This document shows, piece by piece, positions 7,628 through 14,779 of a stretch of DNA of 53,204 bases (position 1 is its first letter; each line of letters opens with the position of its first letter). The notes beneath the pieces were generated by a model. The model worked only from the letters and a program-made list of their open reading frames with translations. It made no database searches and was not told where the DNA came from. Source of the DNA: Treponema sp. (lineage in GTDB: Bacteria > Spirochaetota > Spirochaetia > Treponematales > Treponemataceae); contig JAEDCN010000015.1 in assembly GCA_016294105.1 (NCBI GenBank), positions 1-53,204 of the forward strand, written 5' to 3'. The position numbers were made by a program, and so were the translations under genes.

Positions 7628-8845
7628 CTATAGAAATTCCACTGGAACAGAAATTATATCTTCACTTAAATAAAGCATTTTGTTGCATTGGCATAAAATA
7701 CAACCTTGTCCAACTGTTTTTTCTGAATTTTTAGAAAGAACTGAAAAATATTTTGCCATATCTAAAGTTGGGTGTGCTGATTTTTTTATTTCGATTGGAT
7801 AAAGAATATTGTCTTTTTCAATAATTAAGTCAATTTCTTTTTTATCCTTATCACGATAAAAATAAATATGTTTTGTGTCGTGTCCTGCATTATAGTATGA
7901 TTTAATAATTTCACTAACAACAAAATTTTCAAAAAGTCCACCTGACATTGCACCATTCATTGCAGTTTGTGAAGAAGACCAGCCCACAAGATAACATACT
8001 AAACCTGTATCCATAAAATAAATTTTGGGACTTTTTATAGCTCGTTTTGAAATATTTTTTTCGTAAGGTTGTAAAAGTCGAATAATGCCAGAAGATTCTA
8101 AAATATTTGTCCATTCTGTGATTGTTTTATTTGAAACACCAATATCTTGCGTAATTGAATCTGCATTAAAAAGTTCTCCAACACGGGCTGCAATGCAATG
8201 CATAAAATTGTTGAATTTCACTAAGTTTTTTGAATTTATTAAATCTGCGACATCTCTTTCTAAATAAGTTCTAATATAAGAACGATAAAAAGACTCCCAT
8301 TCTATAGATTCATCAGCTAATTCTGGCATACTTCCTCGCCAAATATGGTGCCAGAGATTTTCGTAAGGTTTAATAAATTTTTTTCGGTCTAAAAAATATT
8401 CAGCAGTTGGCAAGAACTCTGTATTAAAATCAATATTGTATTTTTCTCGTAAAGAAAGGGAAGCCATATTGATTAAGCAAACTCGTCCTGCAAGAGAATC
8501 TGCTGCCTTGCTTAAAAGTTTATGACTTTGGGAACCTGTTAAAATAATTTTTCCTTTTTCAGTTTGATTATCTGCAATTAACTTAATTTGAAGAAATAAA
8601 TCGGGAGCACGTTGAACTTCATCTATAATTATAGGTATAGGATGATTTTTGAAAAAAAGAGCTGAATCACTTTGTGCAAGGGAAAGTTCTGAAAAATCGT
8701 CCAAAGTTACATATTCATATTCCGAAAGATATTTTTCCTTTAACAACGTTGATTTTCCTACTTGCCTAGAACCAGTTATTAAAAGAACTCTAAACTGATT
8801 TTTCATTCTATGAATATATGAAATTATATGACGGTTAATAAACAT
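7628..8845 (-). CDS. AAA ATPase with DUF4143 C-terminal domain
   Basis: A 405-residue protein of the widespread COG1373-type ATPases. Walker A is GSRQVGKST (25-33) and Walker B is PIIIDEVQ (about 71-78). The C-terminal DUF4143 part carries EIDLIIEKDNILYPIEIKK, a restriction-endonuclease-like strand pattern with D and ExK. The cellular role of the family is not settled; it is often found in accessory regions. Composition is strongly AT-rich compared with crp and the HAD gene on either side, a sign of transfer. The start has an AGAGGTG site and a consensus promoter upstream. Confidence 0.88.
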   Translation of the reverse strand: MFINRHIISYIHRMKNQFRVLLITGSRQVGKSTLLKEKYLSEYEYVTLDDFSELSLAQSDSALFFKNHPIPIIIDEVQRAPDLFLQIKLIADNQTEKGKIILTGSQSHKLLSKAADSLAGRVCLINMASLSLREKYNIDFNTEFLPTAEYFLDRKKFIKPYENLWHHIWRGSMPELADESIEWESFYRSYIRTYLERDVADLINSKNLVKFNNFMHCIAARVGELFNADSITQDIGVSNKTITEWTNILESSGIIRLLQPYEKNISKRAIKSPKIYFMDTGLVCYLVGWSSSQTAMNGAMSGGLFENFVVSEIIKSYYNAGHDTKHIYFYRDKDKKEIDLIIEKDNILYPIEIKKSAHPTLDMAKYFSVLSKNSEKTVGQGCILCQCNKMLYLSEDIISVPVEFL

Positions 8846-8872
8846 ATTTTCACCTCTTTTCGACTAATCTGA

Positions 8873-8901
8873 AGTATAATTCCCAAAAAGTCAGAAGTCA
8901 A
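8873..8901 (-). promoter_or_regulatory. Promoter of the DUF4143 ATPase gene
   Basis: TTGACT (8901-8896) and TATACT (8878-8873) are separated by 17 nt on the minus strand, about 28 nt before the start codon. Confidence 0.7.
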
Positions 8902-8980
8902 GATATTTTACAATAAAAATTTCCTGTGATATGATAACATCATTGCTTTTAAAATTTTTTGAATTTTCTACGGAGGAATT

Positions 8981-9149
8981 CTGTACGGAGCAATTTTAGG
9001 AGATATCATTGGAGAACCTTTCGAATTTAATAGGGGAGAGAAGACAAAAGACTTTCCGTTATCCTCATGCTAGATACGGTCAACGATTTTATTTGTGGTT
9101 AGCACAAAAAGATTTTAAGCCTTACAATAGTTTTGGAAACGGAAGTGCA
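8981..9149 (+). pseudogene. ADP-ribosylglycohydrolase remnant
   Basis: After a GGAGGA site at 8972, CTG takes the place of the expected ATG. The frame reads YGAILGDIIGEPFEFNRGEK then TKDFPL, the N-terminus of ADP-ribosylglycohydrolases, and stops at 9071. A shifted segment then encodes WLAQKDFKPYNSFGNGSA, matching the family's internal KPYxSFGNGSA motif. The metal-binding TDDT region and the whole C-terminus are gone. It is therefore a degraded gene with an internal deletion and a truncation. It runs straight into a fragment of crp. Confidence 0.8.
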
Positions 9150-9152
9150 AGC

Positions 9153-9204
9153 CAGTTCACCATTCCCTACGACAGACAGCAGCTGGTTCCTGCTGAAAAA
9201 CGAA
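9153..9204 (+). pseudogene. Fragment of a diverged crp allele
   Basis: Bases 9153-9186 are identical to 7458-7491 of the Crp/Fnr gene. The copy then jumps to the crp 3' end (7581-7598) with two synonymous changes. The 89 bp missing from the fragment lie between two GCAGCTGG octamers in intact crp (7484-7491 and 7573-7580), so the deletion probably arose by slippage between them. The fragment marks the right edge of the island that starts after crp. Confidence 0.85.
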
Positions 9205-9289
9205 AGCAGGACTGGTGAGTAGGTAGTGCTGTAAATCCAGCTGTCTTGAAAATCTCCTCTATCCCCTCGCTATGTCGAAATCTTGAAAA

Positions 9290-10090
9290 TCACCTATTCC
9301 CTTGGAGCTGTAACACCTGTTCCAAGTAGCGGGCAACGCCGTCTTGGTTGTTGGTGCAGGTAATGTCCTTGGCAGCGGCCTTTATTTCTGGAATGGCGTT
9401 TCCCATGGCAATGCCATAGCCCACGGTGGAAATCATCCCTAGGTCGTTAAAGTCGTCTCCAAAGGCCATAATATGCTCCAAGGGAATGGACAGCTCCTGG
9501 GAAAGACGGCGAGTTGCAGCTTCCTTTGTGGCGTTGCCGGGAGCAAAGCTATGCCAGGGCACGTCGGAAAAGAGGATGGCATGGCAGTGGGGAACCACTT
9601 GGGCAATGGCGGCTGCCAGGGCTTTGTGGTCAGTTTGCACGCAGATTTTTAATGCACAGTGGGGAAAATCCTTAAAATCATGCTCTATTGCCTGGGGATG
9701 GAACATAACAGATTTATCATCACCACGATTCCAAAACAGTTGGTTTTCTGTGTCTACGGTAATTTCGCAATCTGGGCCAATAATCTGGTAGGCGGCATTC
9801 AGCAGGGCCTGGGTTTCTTGTTGGGAAAAGCCTTGGTGGTGGATAATCTTTTCTCGGTACTGAATAGTAGCCCCGCCGTTGGTGGCCACAATATCTGGCT
9901 GCACCTGGGTAATCAGGTGGTGAATGCTGGTGTTTCCACGGGAGGTGCAAAATCCAATGAGAATGCCTTTTTGCTGGCACTGCTTCAGCACCTGTAGGGT
10001 GTAGGGAGAAATGGTTTTGTCGTCCTTAAGCAAGGTTCCGTCTAGGTCAATTAGCACTAGGCGGGGCGGTGTGGAAATAGTCAACTTCAT
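9290..10090 (-). CDS. HAD-superfamily (Cof-type) phosphatase
   Basis: A 266-residue Cof/YidA-type HAD hydrolase, probably cytoplasmic and acting on a small phosphorylated metabolite. Motif I is DLDGTLL with nucleophile D15 and acid D17. Motif II is CTSRG near residue 50. Motifs III/IV are the Lys in NATKEAA and GDDFNDLGM. A cap domain lies between motifs II and III. Substrate cannot be told from sequence. No Shine-Dalgarno precedes the ATG; instead a full promoter ends 7 nt upstream, indicating a leaderless message. Confidence 0.9.
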   Translation of the reverse strand: MKLTISTPPRLVLIDLDGTLLKDDKTISPYTLQVLKQCQQKGILIGFCTSRGNTSIHHLITQVQPDIVATNGGATIQYREKIIHHQGFSQQETQALLNAAYQIIGPDCEITVDTENQLFWNRGDDKSVMFHPQAIEHDFKDFPHCALKICVQTDHKALAAAIAQVVPHCHAILFSDVPWHSFAPGNATKEAATRRLSQELSIPLEHIMAFGDDFNDLGMISTVGYGIAMGNAIPEIKAAAKDITCTNNQDGVARYLEQVLQLQGNR

Positions 10091-10096
10091 GGCATC

Positions 10097-10125
10097 ATGA
10101 TAGTGGGAAGGGCTCCTTTGGTCAA
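10097..10125 (-). promoter_or_regulatory. Promoter of the HAD gene, leaderless geometry
   Basis: TTGACC (10125-10120), 17-nt spacer, TATCAT (10102-10097). The start codon A (10090) is 7 nt after the last base of the -10 box, where transcription should begin. Confidence 0.65.
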
Positions 10126-10216
10126 TGTTACTGAAGGGGGAGAAAATGGTGGAAAACTGGTTTTAGCGGAGGGAAAGATTGTGGATGAAGTTTGCCTAGC
10201 AAGTAGGAGCTTGTAC

Positions 10217-10255
10217 TTGACAGAATAGTTTTCTGGTAGTAAGCTAAATTTAGCT
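10217..10255 (+). promoter_or_regulatory. Promoter and palindromic operator of the first toxin-antitoxin pair
   Basis: TTGACA at 10217-10222 is followed about 17 nt later by a weak -10 that overlaps AGCTAAATTTAGCT (10242-10255), a perfect 14-bp palindrome. GGCTAAATTT recurs near 10272. The palindrome is a likely site for autoregulation by the antitoxin. Confidence 0.55.
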
Positions 10256-10297
10256 AAAAATAAAATATTTTGGCTAAATTTTACTGAGGTGCTTACT

Positions 10298-10582
10298 ATG
10301 ATTTCTGTTTCTGTGGGGGAAGCTAAAAATACGCTACCTAAATTGCTTCATTTTGTGGAAGAAGGTGATGAGGTGGAGGTGACTCGTCATGGAAAGGTGG
10401 TGGCCTATATCAGTGGCCAGTCTGCTTCTGGGGAACGAGGTGCAGCCTTTTTGCAAGGGATTTGTGCTTGGAGGGAAAACTATGGTGCATTGTTTGAAGA
10501 CGGTGAAATCGATGCCATTTTTAATCCTGCTTCTCAGGAGGCTGAAGGATTTCTAGTGCGACACGGGGAGGATTTTAGATGA
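10298..10582 (+). CDS. Phd/VapB-type antitoxin
   Basis: A 94-residue protein beginning MISVSVGEAKNTLPKLLHFV, the Phd/YefM-type N-terminal fold that binds DNA and dimerises, followed by VTRHGKVVAYI. The C-terminal half (about 60-94) would wrap the toxin. ATG 10298 is preferred to the GTG at 10289 because TGAGGTG lies just upstream. It overlaps the PIN toxin gene as ATGA, the usual coupling in such pairs. Confidence 0.85.
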   Translation: MISVSVGEAKNTLPKLLHFVEEGDEVEVTRHGKVVAYISGQSASGERGAAFLQGICAWRENYGALFEDGEIDAIFNPASQEAEGFLVRHGEDFR

Positions 10583-11010
10583 CTCCTCCCTTGGTGTATC
10601 TTTTGGATACAAATATTATTTCAGAGCCAACAAAGCTTGAGCCTTCCTTTACGGTGCTGCATCGTATGGCTGAAACACTGGAGCGTTCCTGTATTTGTTC
10701 CATTACCTGGGCAGAAGCTATGACGGGAGTACAAACGCTAGTATCTGGTAAGCGTCAGGAAGCCTTGATGAAGTTCCTCGTGGACACTATCCAAAAGAAC
10801 TATGAAATCATTTCCTTTGACTCCTCCTGTGCCATGATGTATGCCCATTTAGTCAAAAGTTTGAAGGAACGAGGACGGCTTGGCTCCACCTTTGATATGA
10901 TGATAGCTGCCTGTGCCATTGCAAACAACTTGATTCTCGTTACCCGCAACGTGGCAGACTTTACTCCCATAACGGAAATTGCTCCCCTAATGGTAGAAAA
11001 TTGGTTATAG
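10579..11010 (+). CDS. PIN-domain toxin (VapC-like)
   Basis: A 143-residue PIN-domain ribonuclease. The acidic Mg-binding residues are D10 (LLDTNIISE), E46 (TWAEAM), D106 (STFDMMIA) and D127 after N124 (TRNVADF). All the expected positions are present, so it should be active. VapC toxins cleave tRNA or rRNA unless bound by their antitoxin, encoded by the overlapping upstream gene. It is followed by the convergent addA gene. Confidence 0.9.
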   Translation: MTPPLVYLLDTNIISEPTKLEPSFTVLHRMAETLERSCICSITWAEAMTGVQTLVSGKRQEALMKFLVDTIQKNYEIISFDSSCAMMYAHLVKSLKERGRLGSTFDMMIAACAIANNLILVTRNVADFTPITEIAPLMVENWL

Positions 11011-11041
11011 AAAAGGGGATGGAAAAGTACGATGATACCGA

Positions 11042-14000
11042 TTATTCCACCAATGTGGCTAATTCCTCCAGATTTACTGCCGAGCAGCCTTGGGTAATGT
11101 CCACCACAGTGCCGGTGCGCAGGTAGTAGAGGCTACAGGTAATGGTATCCTCTGGCACGCAGAAGATGGCGGCGGCGGCCTTTCGGTAGGCTGCTTGCTG
11201 GGGATAGTAGAGCTCTGGCTGCTGCTGCTGGTCTGTTTTGTAGTCCACAATGTGAAGCTGTCCTTGGTGGTCTTGGTAAATCAAGTCCATGGAGCCATTG
11301 ATGATGTAATCTTCTAGACGGAGCTTGAAGGTGAACTCGGTTTTTCTCCAGCTGGCCTGCTTCACGGCTTCTCCTGTGGGGGAGTTCAAGAAGTTGGCCG
11401 TCATGGTGGAGCACAACTGATGGAGCTTTTGCTGGTGGGCTGGGCTCAGGTGCTGGAGATAGCGGGTGGGAATGCTAGGCTGGTGATTGTTCAAGGCTGC
11501 GTCCAGATACAGGTGGGCACAGGAACCAAAATCAGCATAGGTAAAGGCGGGATTTCCATCGGCCTTTGTGGTGCTCGTTACCAGCTGAGCAATTTCACCG
11601 TAGGCCTGGTTTTCCTCCTTCCCTGTGGCTTTTTCTAAGCTAGAGATATTCTCTGTGTCCTGCCAGTATTCTGGGCTTTTGGGTGCCAGATGGCTGGGAC
11701 TGCGGTAGGGATTTTCCTCCTCCGCTGGAAGAATAGCCTCTCCTTGGTACAGGGGAGCCACTGTCTGGGCTATGTGCCAGGGGCTGGAAGCGTGAACTTT
11801 CTCTCCTCCAAAATCCTGTTGCTGGGGAGTGGAAATCTGTTCCACTTCCTGTTGGGTAACAAAGGGAATCCATTCCGCATCAAAGGAAGAGTGGGGTTCC
11901 ATAATGATTGTTTCTTCCAAGGTTACGTTACAGTTGATTTGGGGAACCAAAAGCTTGAACATGGTATTTGAGCTTTCGCTGAGCTTCAGTTTGCCGGGAT
12001 TGTCTGAGTCAAGGCTGCCAGGGCAGGCAGTGATAAAAACTTCATCCTCGGCTCTGGTAAGGGCCACGTAAAGTACCCGTCGCAATTCAGCCTGGTCTTT
12101 TAGGCTTTCCTCCTGCTTTGCCTCTTGATAGAAAAAGTTTGAGGTGGCGGTATTTCCTGCAAATTGAGGCAGGGTGGGCAGGTTCAAGGTAATGCCCCAG
12201 TGGGAGTGGGGATAGACTCTGGCAGCGTTTTTGTTAGATTTGGGACTACCGTTGCTGTTAACCAAGAAAACCACGGGAAATTCCAAGCCCTTGCTTTTGT
12301 GGATGGTCATAAGCTGTACGCCCCGCTTTTGCTCCAGAGGAATATCGATGTCATCAAATTTTCCCTGATTGTCCACTTGGTCTTGCAAAGCTTGGACAAA
12401 GGTGGCTAGGCTTGTTCCGCTGGCATCGGCTTTGGCTGCTAGGTGAAAGAATTTATCGTAGAGAGGGGCATATTGCAGAGCCTGCTCTTGCTCCAGGATT
12501 TTATAGCGGTAGCCCAGGTTATACCACAGGTGACTTACCAGCTGGGCAATGGGCATAGTGAGCGCCTGCTGTGCCAGCCGGTGGTAGGTTTGACAGGCTT
12601 GAATAAAGGCTTGTCTTTCTTCTTCTGTGGCAAGAAGTTGGCTATCCTCTTGATTAAAGATTTGTGGTGAGCCTTGAGCTGTTATATCCTTCTGGCTTTT
12701 TGCCAGTAATTGCTCCAAGCTTTGGGAGCTGATTCCCACCAAGGGAGACCGTAGCAGGGTACTGTAGGCTGTCTGGTTGGAAGGATAGAGACACAAGGTA
12801 AGGAAGCTCAATAGGTCGTTGGTGGGTGCATCCTGAAAAAATCCCACGGTGGATTCCGCCGTGTAGGGAATGCTTTGGAGCTTGAGATATTTTTCGTACA
12901 GGTGCTGCTTGGTGGTGGTGGCAAAAAGGATAGCAATGTCCGAAGGATTGCGACCCTGCTGCACCAGCTCCTTGATTTTTTTTGCCACAAAGAAGGCTTC
13001 ACAGTGGTCGTCTGGAAGCAGGTCTTCCGTGGAAATAGTTTCTGGCAAGTCTGCTTCATGGGGTTTACGATACAGGCAAAGATGGACTCTGTGCCGTGTG
13101 GCATCCTGCTGGCTTTCATCTTTTAGTTTTTTTCCCGCCAAAACTTTTCTGTAAGTGGCCTCGTGCTCTGGAGTGGTTTCCTCATCTGGCATAAAGATGG
13201 CCTGGGGATATAGATGGTGCTGTCCTTCTGGGCCGTAGGGCAGGCCACCAAAGATGGCGTTAAAGGCTGCAATCAGTGTGGGATGGGAGCGGTAGTTGTA
13301 GGATAGACTCAAGGTGCCCCCTGTTTGATCCTGGCTTGAGGGGGTGGAATCTCCATTGCCAAGCTCCTTTGCCAGCTTTCTGATAACGCTAACGTCGGCT
13401 CCACGGAATTTGTAAATCGATTGCTTTTCGTCTCCTACAAAGAAGAGCTTTCCTGAATCCAGGTCTTCCACAGGAACTGAAGGGGTATTGTGACAGTCTG
13501 TTTTTTCTGCCAAAAAATAGAGCAATTCCTTTTGGAGCTGGTTATCATCCTGAAACTCATCAATCATGATGGCCTTGTAGCATTCCTTTTCTGCCTGCCG
13601 TACTTCATTTTGGTTTCGGAGGATTTCTAGAGCCAGCTGGGCTGCATCAGTAAAGGTCAAGATTCCCGCCTGCCGCTTGCTTTTGTTGTATTGCTGCTGG
13701 AATTCATCTAAAAGAGCTGCCACCTGTAGCACATCCTGCTTCAAGCACAGAAAGTTTGCCAAGGAATTCAAGGCAGGCTGCACCGATTCCCGCAAAAACT
13801 TGATTATGGCAGGCCAGGGCTTGTCGGCCTTCTGACCTTGGAGACTCAATCCTGAAATCTTTTTTGCTGCGGCACAGAACTGTACCAAGGTTTCCTGCTG
13901 ATTCGGGAGGATTTCTTGCTGAAGTCCAGTCTCTGTTTCCCAGTCTGAAAGAAAGGAAAAATCCCAGTCAAGCTTTCGATACAGGCCAAGGGCAGCAATG

Positions 14001-14779
14001 AGCTTGGGCAAAAAGGTGCCACTGATTTTATCTAAATCTCGAATGATGGCTTCCAGTTCAATCACCTGTTCTTCTAGCTGCTGTGCCTTGGTCAAAAATT
14101 CCTGGGCGGCAAAGCGCAGTTGATTTTCCAGCTGCTGAGAAAAGGGGATGGGATTGGCCAAGGATGAGTAGTTGGTGATGGTTTGGGCAAAAAGCTCCTC
14201 TGCCAAGGTGTCTAGCCGGGAATAAGTGGTGGTGGCCATCCGCTGAATGGTGAGATTGTGGCGATGGTTCAGCACAAAGGGCAGTGCTTGCTGCCGTGCC
14301 ATGGATTTTGCCTGCTGGTCGTCTATGGCAAAGTCGGGCTTGATGCCGTAGTGGTTCACGGAATTCTTGATGATGCTGGAGCAGTAGGAATCCAAGGTTT
14401 GAATGCGGGCTCCATGAAAATCTGCCACTGCCTGACGAGCCTCTGGGCTTTCAAAGCGATCTGCAATTTCCACTAGGGTTTTGTAGATGCGAGAATACAT
14501 TTCTGCCGTAGCCTTGCGGGTAAAGGTGAGGGTGAGGATTTCTGATACCTTGTATTTTTTGATGCACACTAAATAGCTGTAGCGACGAGCCAGCACAAAG
14601 GTTTTTCCCGCTCCTGCTCCTGCGGTGGTGACGGTGTTGATGTTACAGGTAACGGCTGCCTGCTGTTCCTGATTCAAGCCCTCTTGGCTACCGTCTCCCT
14701 GCAAAAGCCATTGTTCCAGTGTTACTGTATTTGTTGTCTTGTTCATTTCCGTAGTTTCTTGTGTTTCCCTTCCGCTCAT
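11042..14779 (-). CDS. addA: AddA-type helicase-nuclease
   Basis: The 1245-residue large subunit of an AddAB double-strand-break resection enzyme. Superfamily 1 helicase motifs are all present: Walker A AGAGAGKT (about 53-60), IMIDEFQDDN, FVGDEKQSIYKFRGAD, LSYNYRSHP, MTIHKSKGLEFPVVFL and RRVLYVALTRAEDE. The C-terminus has a RecB-like nuclease (GSMDLIY then HIVDYKTD). The frame extends upstream to 14833, but ATG 14779 has a GGAGG site and overlaps the addB stop as ATGA. The two are therefore coupled. With mazG upstream this is a genome-maintenance operon. Confidence 0.9.
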   Translation of the reverse strand: MSGRETQETTEMNKTTNTVTLEQWLLQGDGSQEGLNQEQQAAVTCNINTVTTAGAGAGKTFVLARRYSYLVCIKKYKVSEILTLTFTRKATAEMYSRIYKTLVEIADRFESPEARQAVADFHGARIQTLDSYCSSIIKNSVNHYGIKPDFAIDDQQAKSMARQQALPFVLNHRHNLTIQRMATTTYSRLDTLAEELFAQTITNYSSLANPIPFSQQLENQLRFAAQEFLTKAQQLEEQVIELEAIIRDLDKISGTFLPKLIAALGLYRKLDWDFSFLSDWETETGLQQEILPNQQETLVQFCAAAKKISGLSLQGQKADKPWPAIIKFLRESVQPALNSLANFLCLKQDVLQVAALLDEFQQQYNKSKRQAGILTFTDAAQLALEILRNQNEVRQAEKECYKAIMIDEFQDDNQLQKELLYFLAEKTDCHNTPSVPVEDLDSGKLFFVGDEKQSIYKFRGADVSVIRKLAKELGNGDSTPSSQDQTGGTLSLSYNYRSHPTLIAAFNAIFGGLPYGPEGQHHLYPQAIFMPDEETTPEHEATYRKVLAGKKLKDESQQDATRHRVHLCLYRKPHEADLPETISTEDLLPDDHCEAFFVAKKIKELVQQGRNPSDIAILFATTTKQHLYEKYLKLQSIPYTAESTVGFFQDAPTNDLLSFLTLCLYPSNQTAYSTLLRSPLVGISSQSLEQLLAKSQKDITAQGSPQIFNQEDSQLLATEEERQAFIQACQTYHRLAQQALTMPIAQLVSHLWYNLGYRYKILEQEQALQYAPLYDKFFHLAAKADASGTSLATFVQALQDQVDNQGKFDDIDIPLEQKRGVQLMTIHKSKGLEFPVVFLVNSNGSPKSNKNAARVYPHSHWGITLNLPTLPQFAGNTATSNFFYQEAKQEESLKDQAELRRVLYVALTRAEDEVFITACPGSLDSDNPGKLKLSESSNTMFKLLVPQINCNVTLEETIIMEPHSSFDAEWIPFVTQQEVEQISTPQQQDFGGEKVHASSPWHIAQTVAPLYQGEAILPAEEENPYRSPSHLAPKSPEYWQDTENISSLEKATGKEENQAYGEIAQLVTSTTKADGNPAFTYADFGSCAHLYLDAALNNHQPSIPTRYLQHLSPAHQQKLHQLCSTMTANFLNSPTGEAVKQASWRKTEFTFKLRLEDYIINGSMDLIYQDHQGQLHIVDYKTDQQQQPELYYPQQAAYRKAAAAIFCVPEDTITCSLYYLRTGTVVDITQGCSAVNLEELATLVE

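Noticed and set aside
10097..10230. Small 43-codon frame before the first antitoxin
   Set aside because: No Shine-Dalgarno or homology visible; it overlaps the two divergent promoters.
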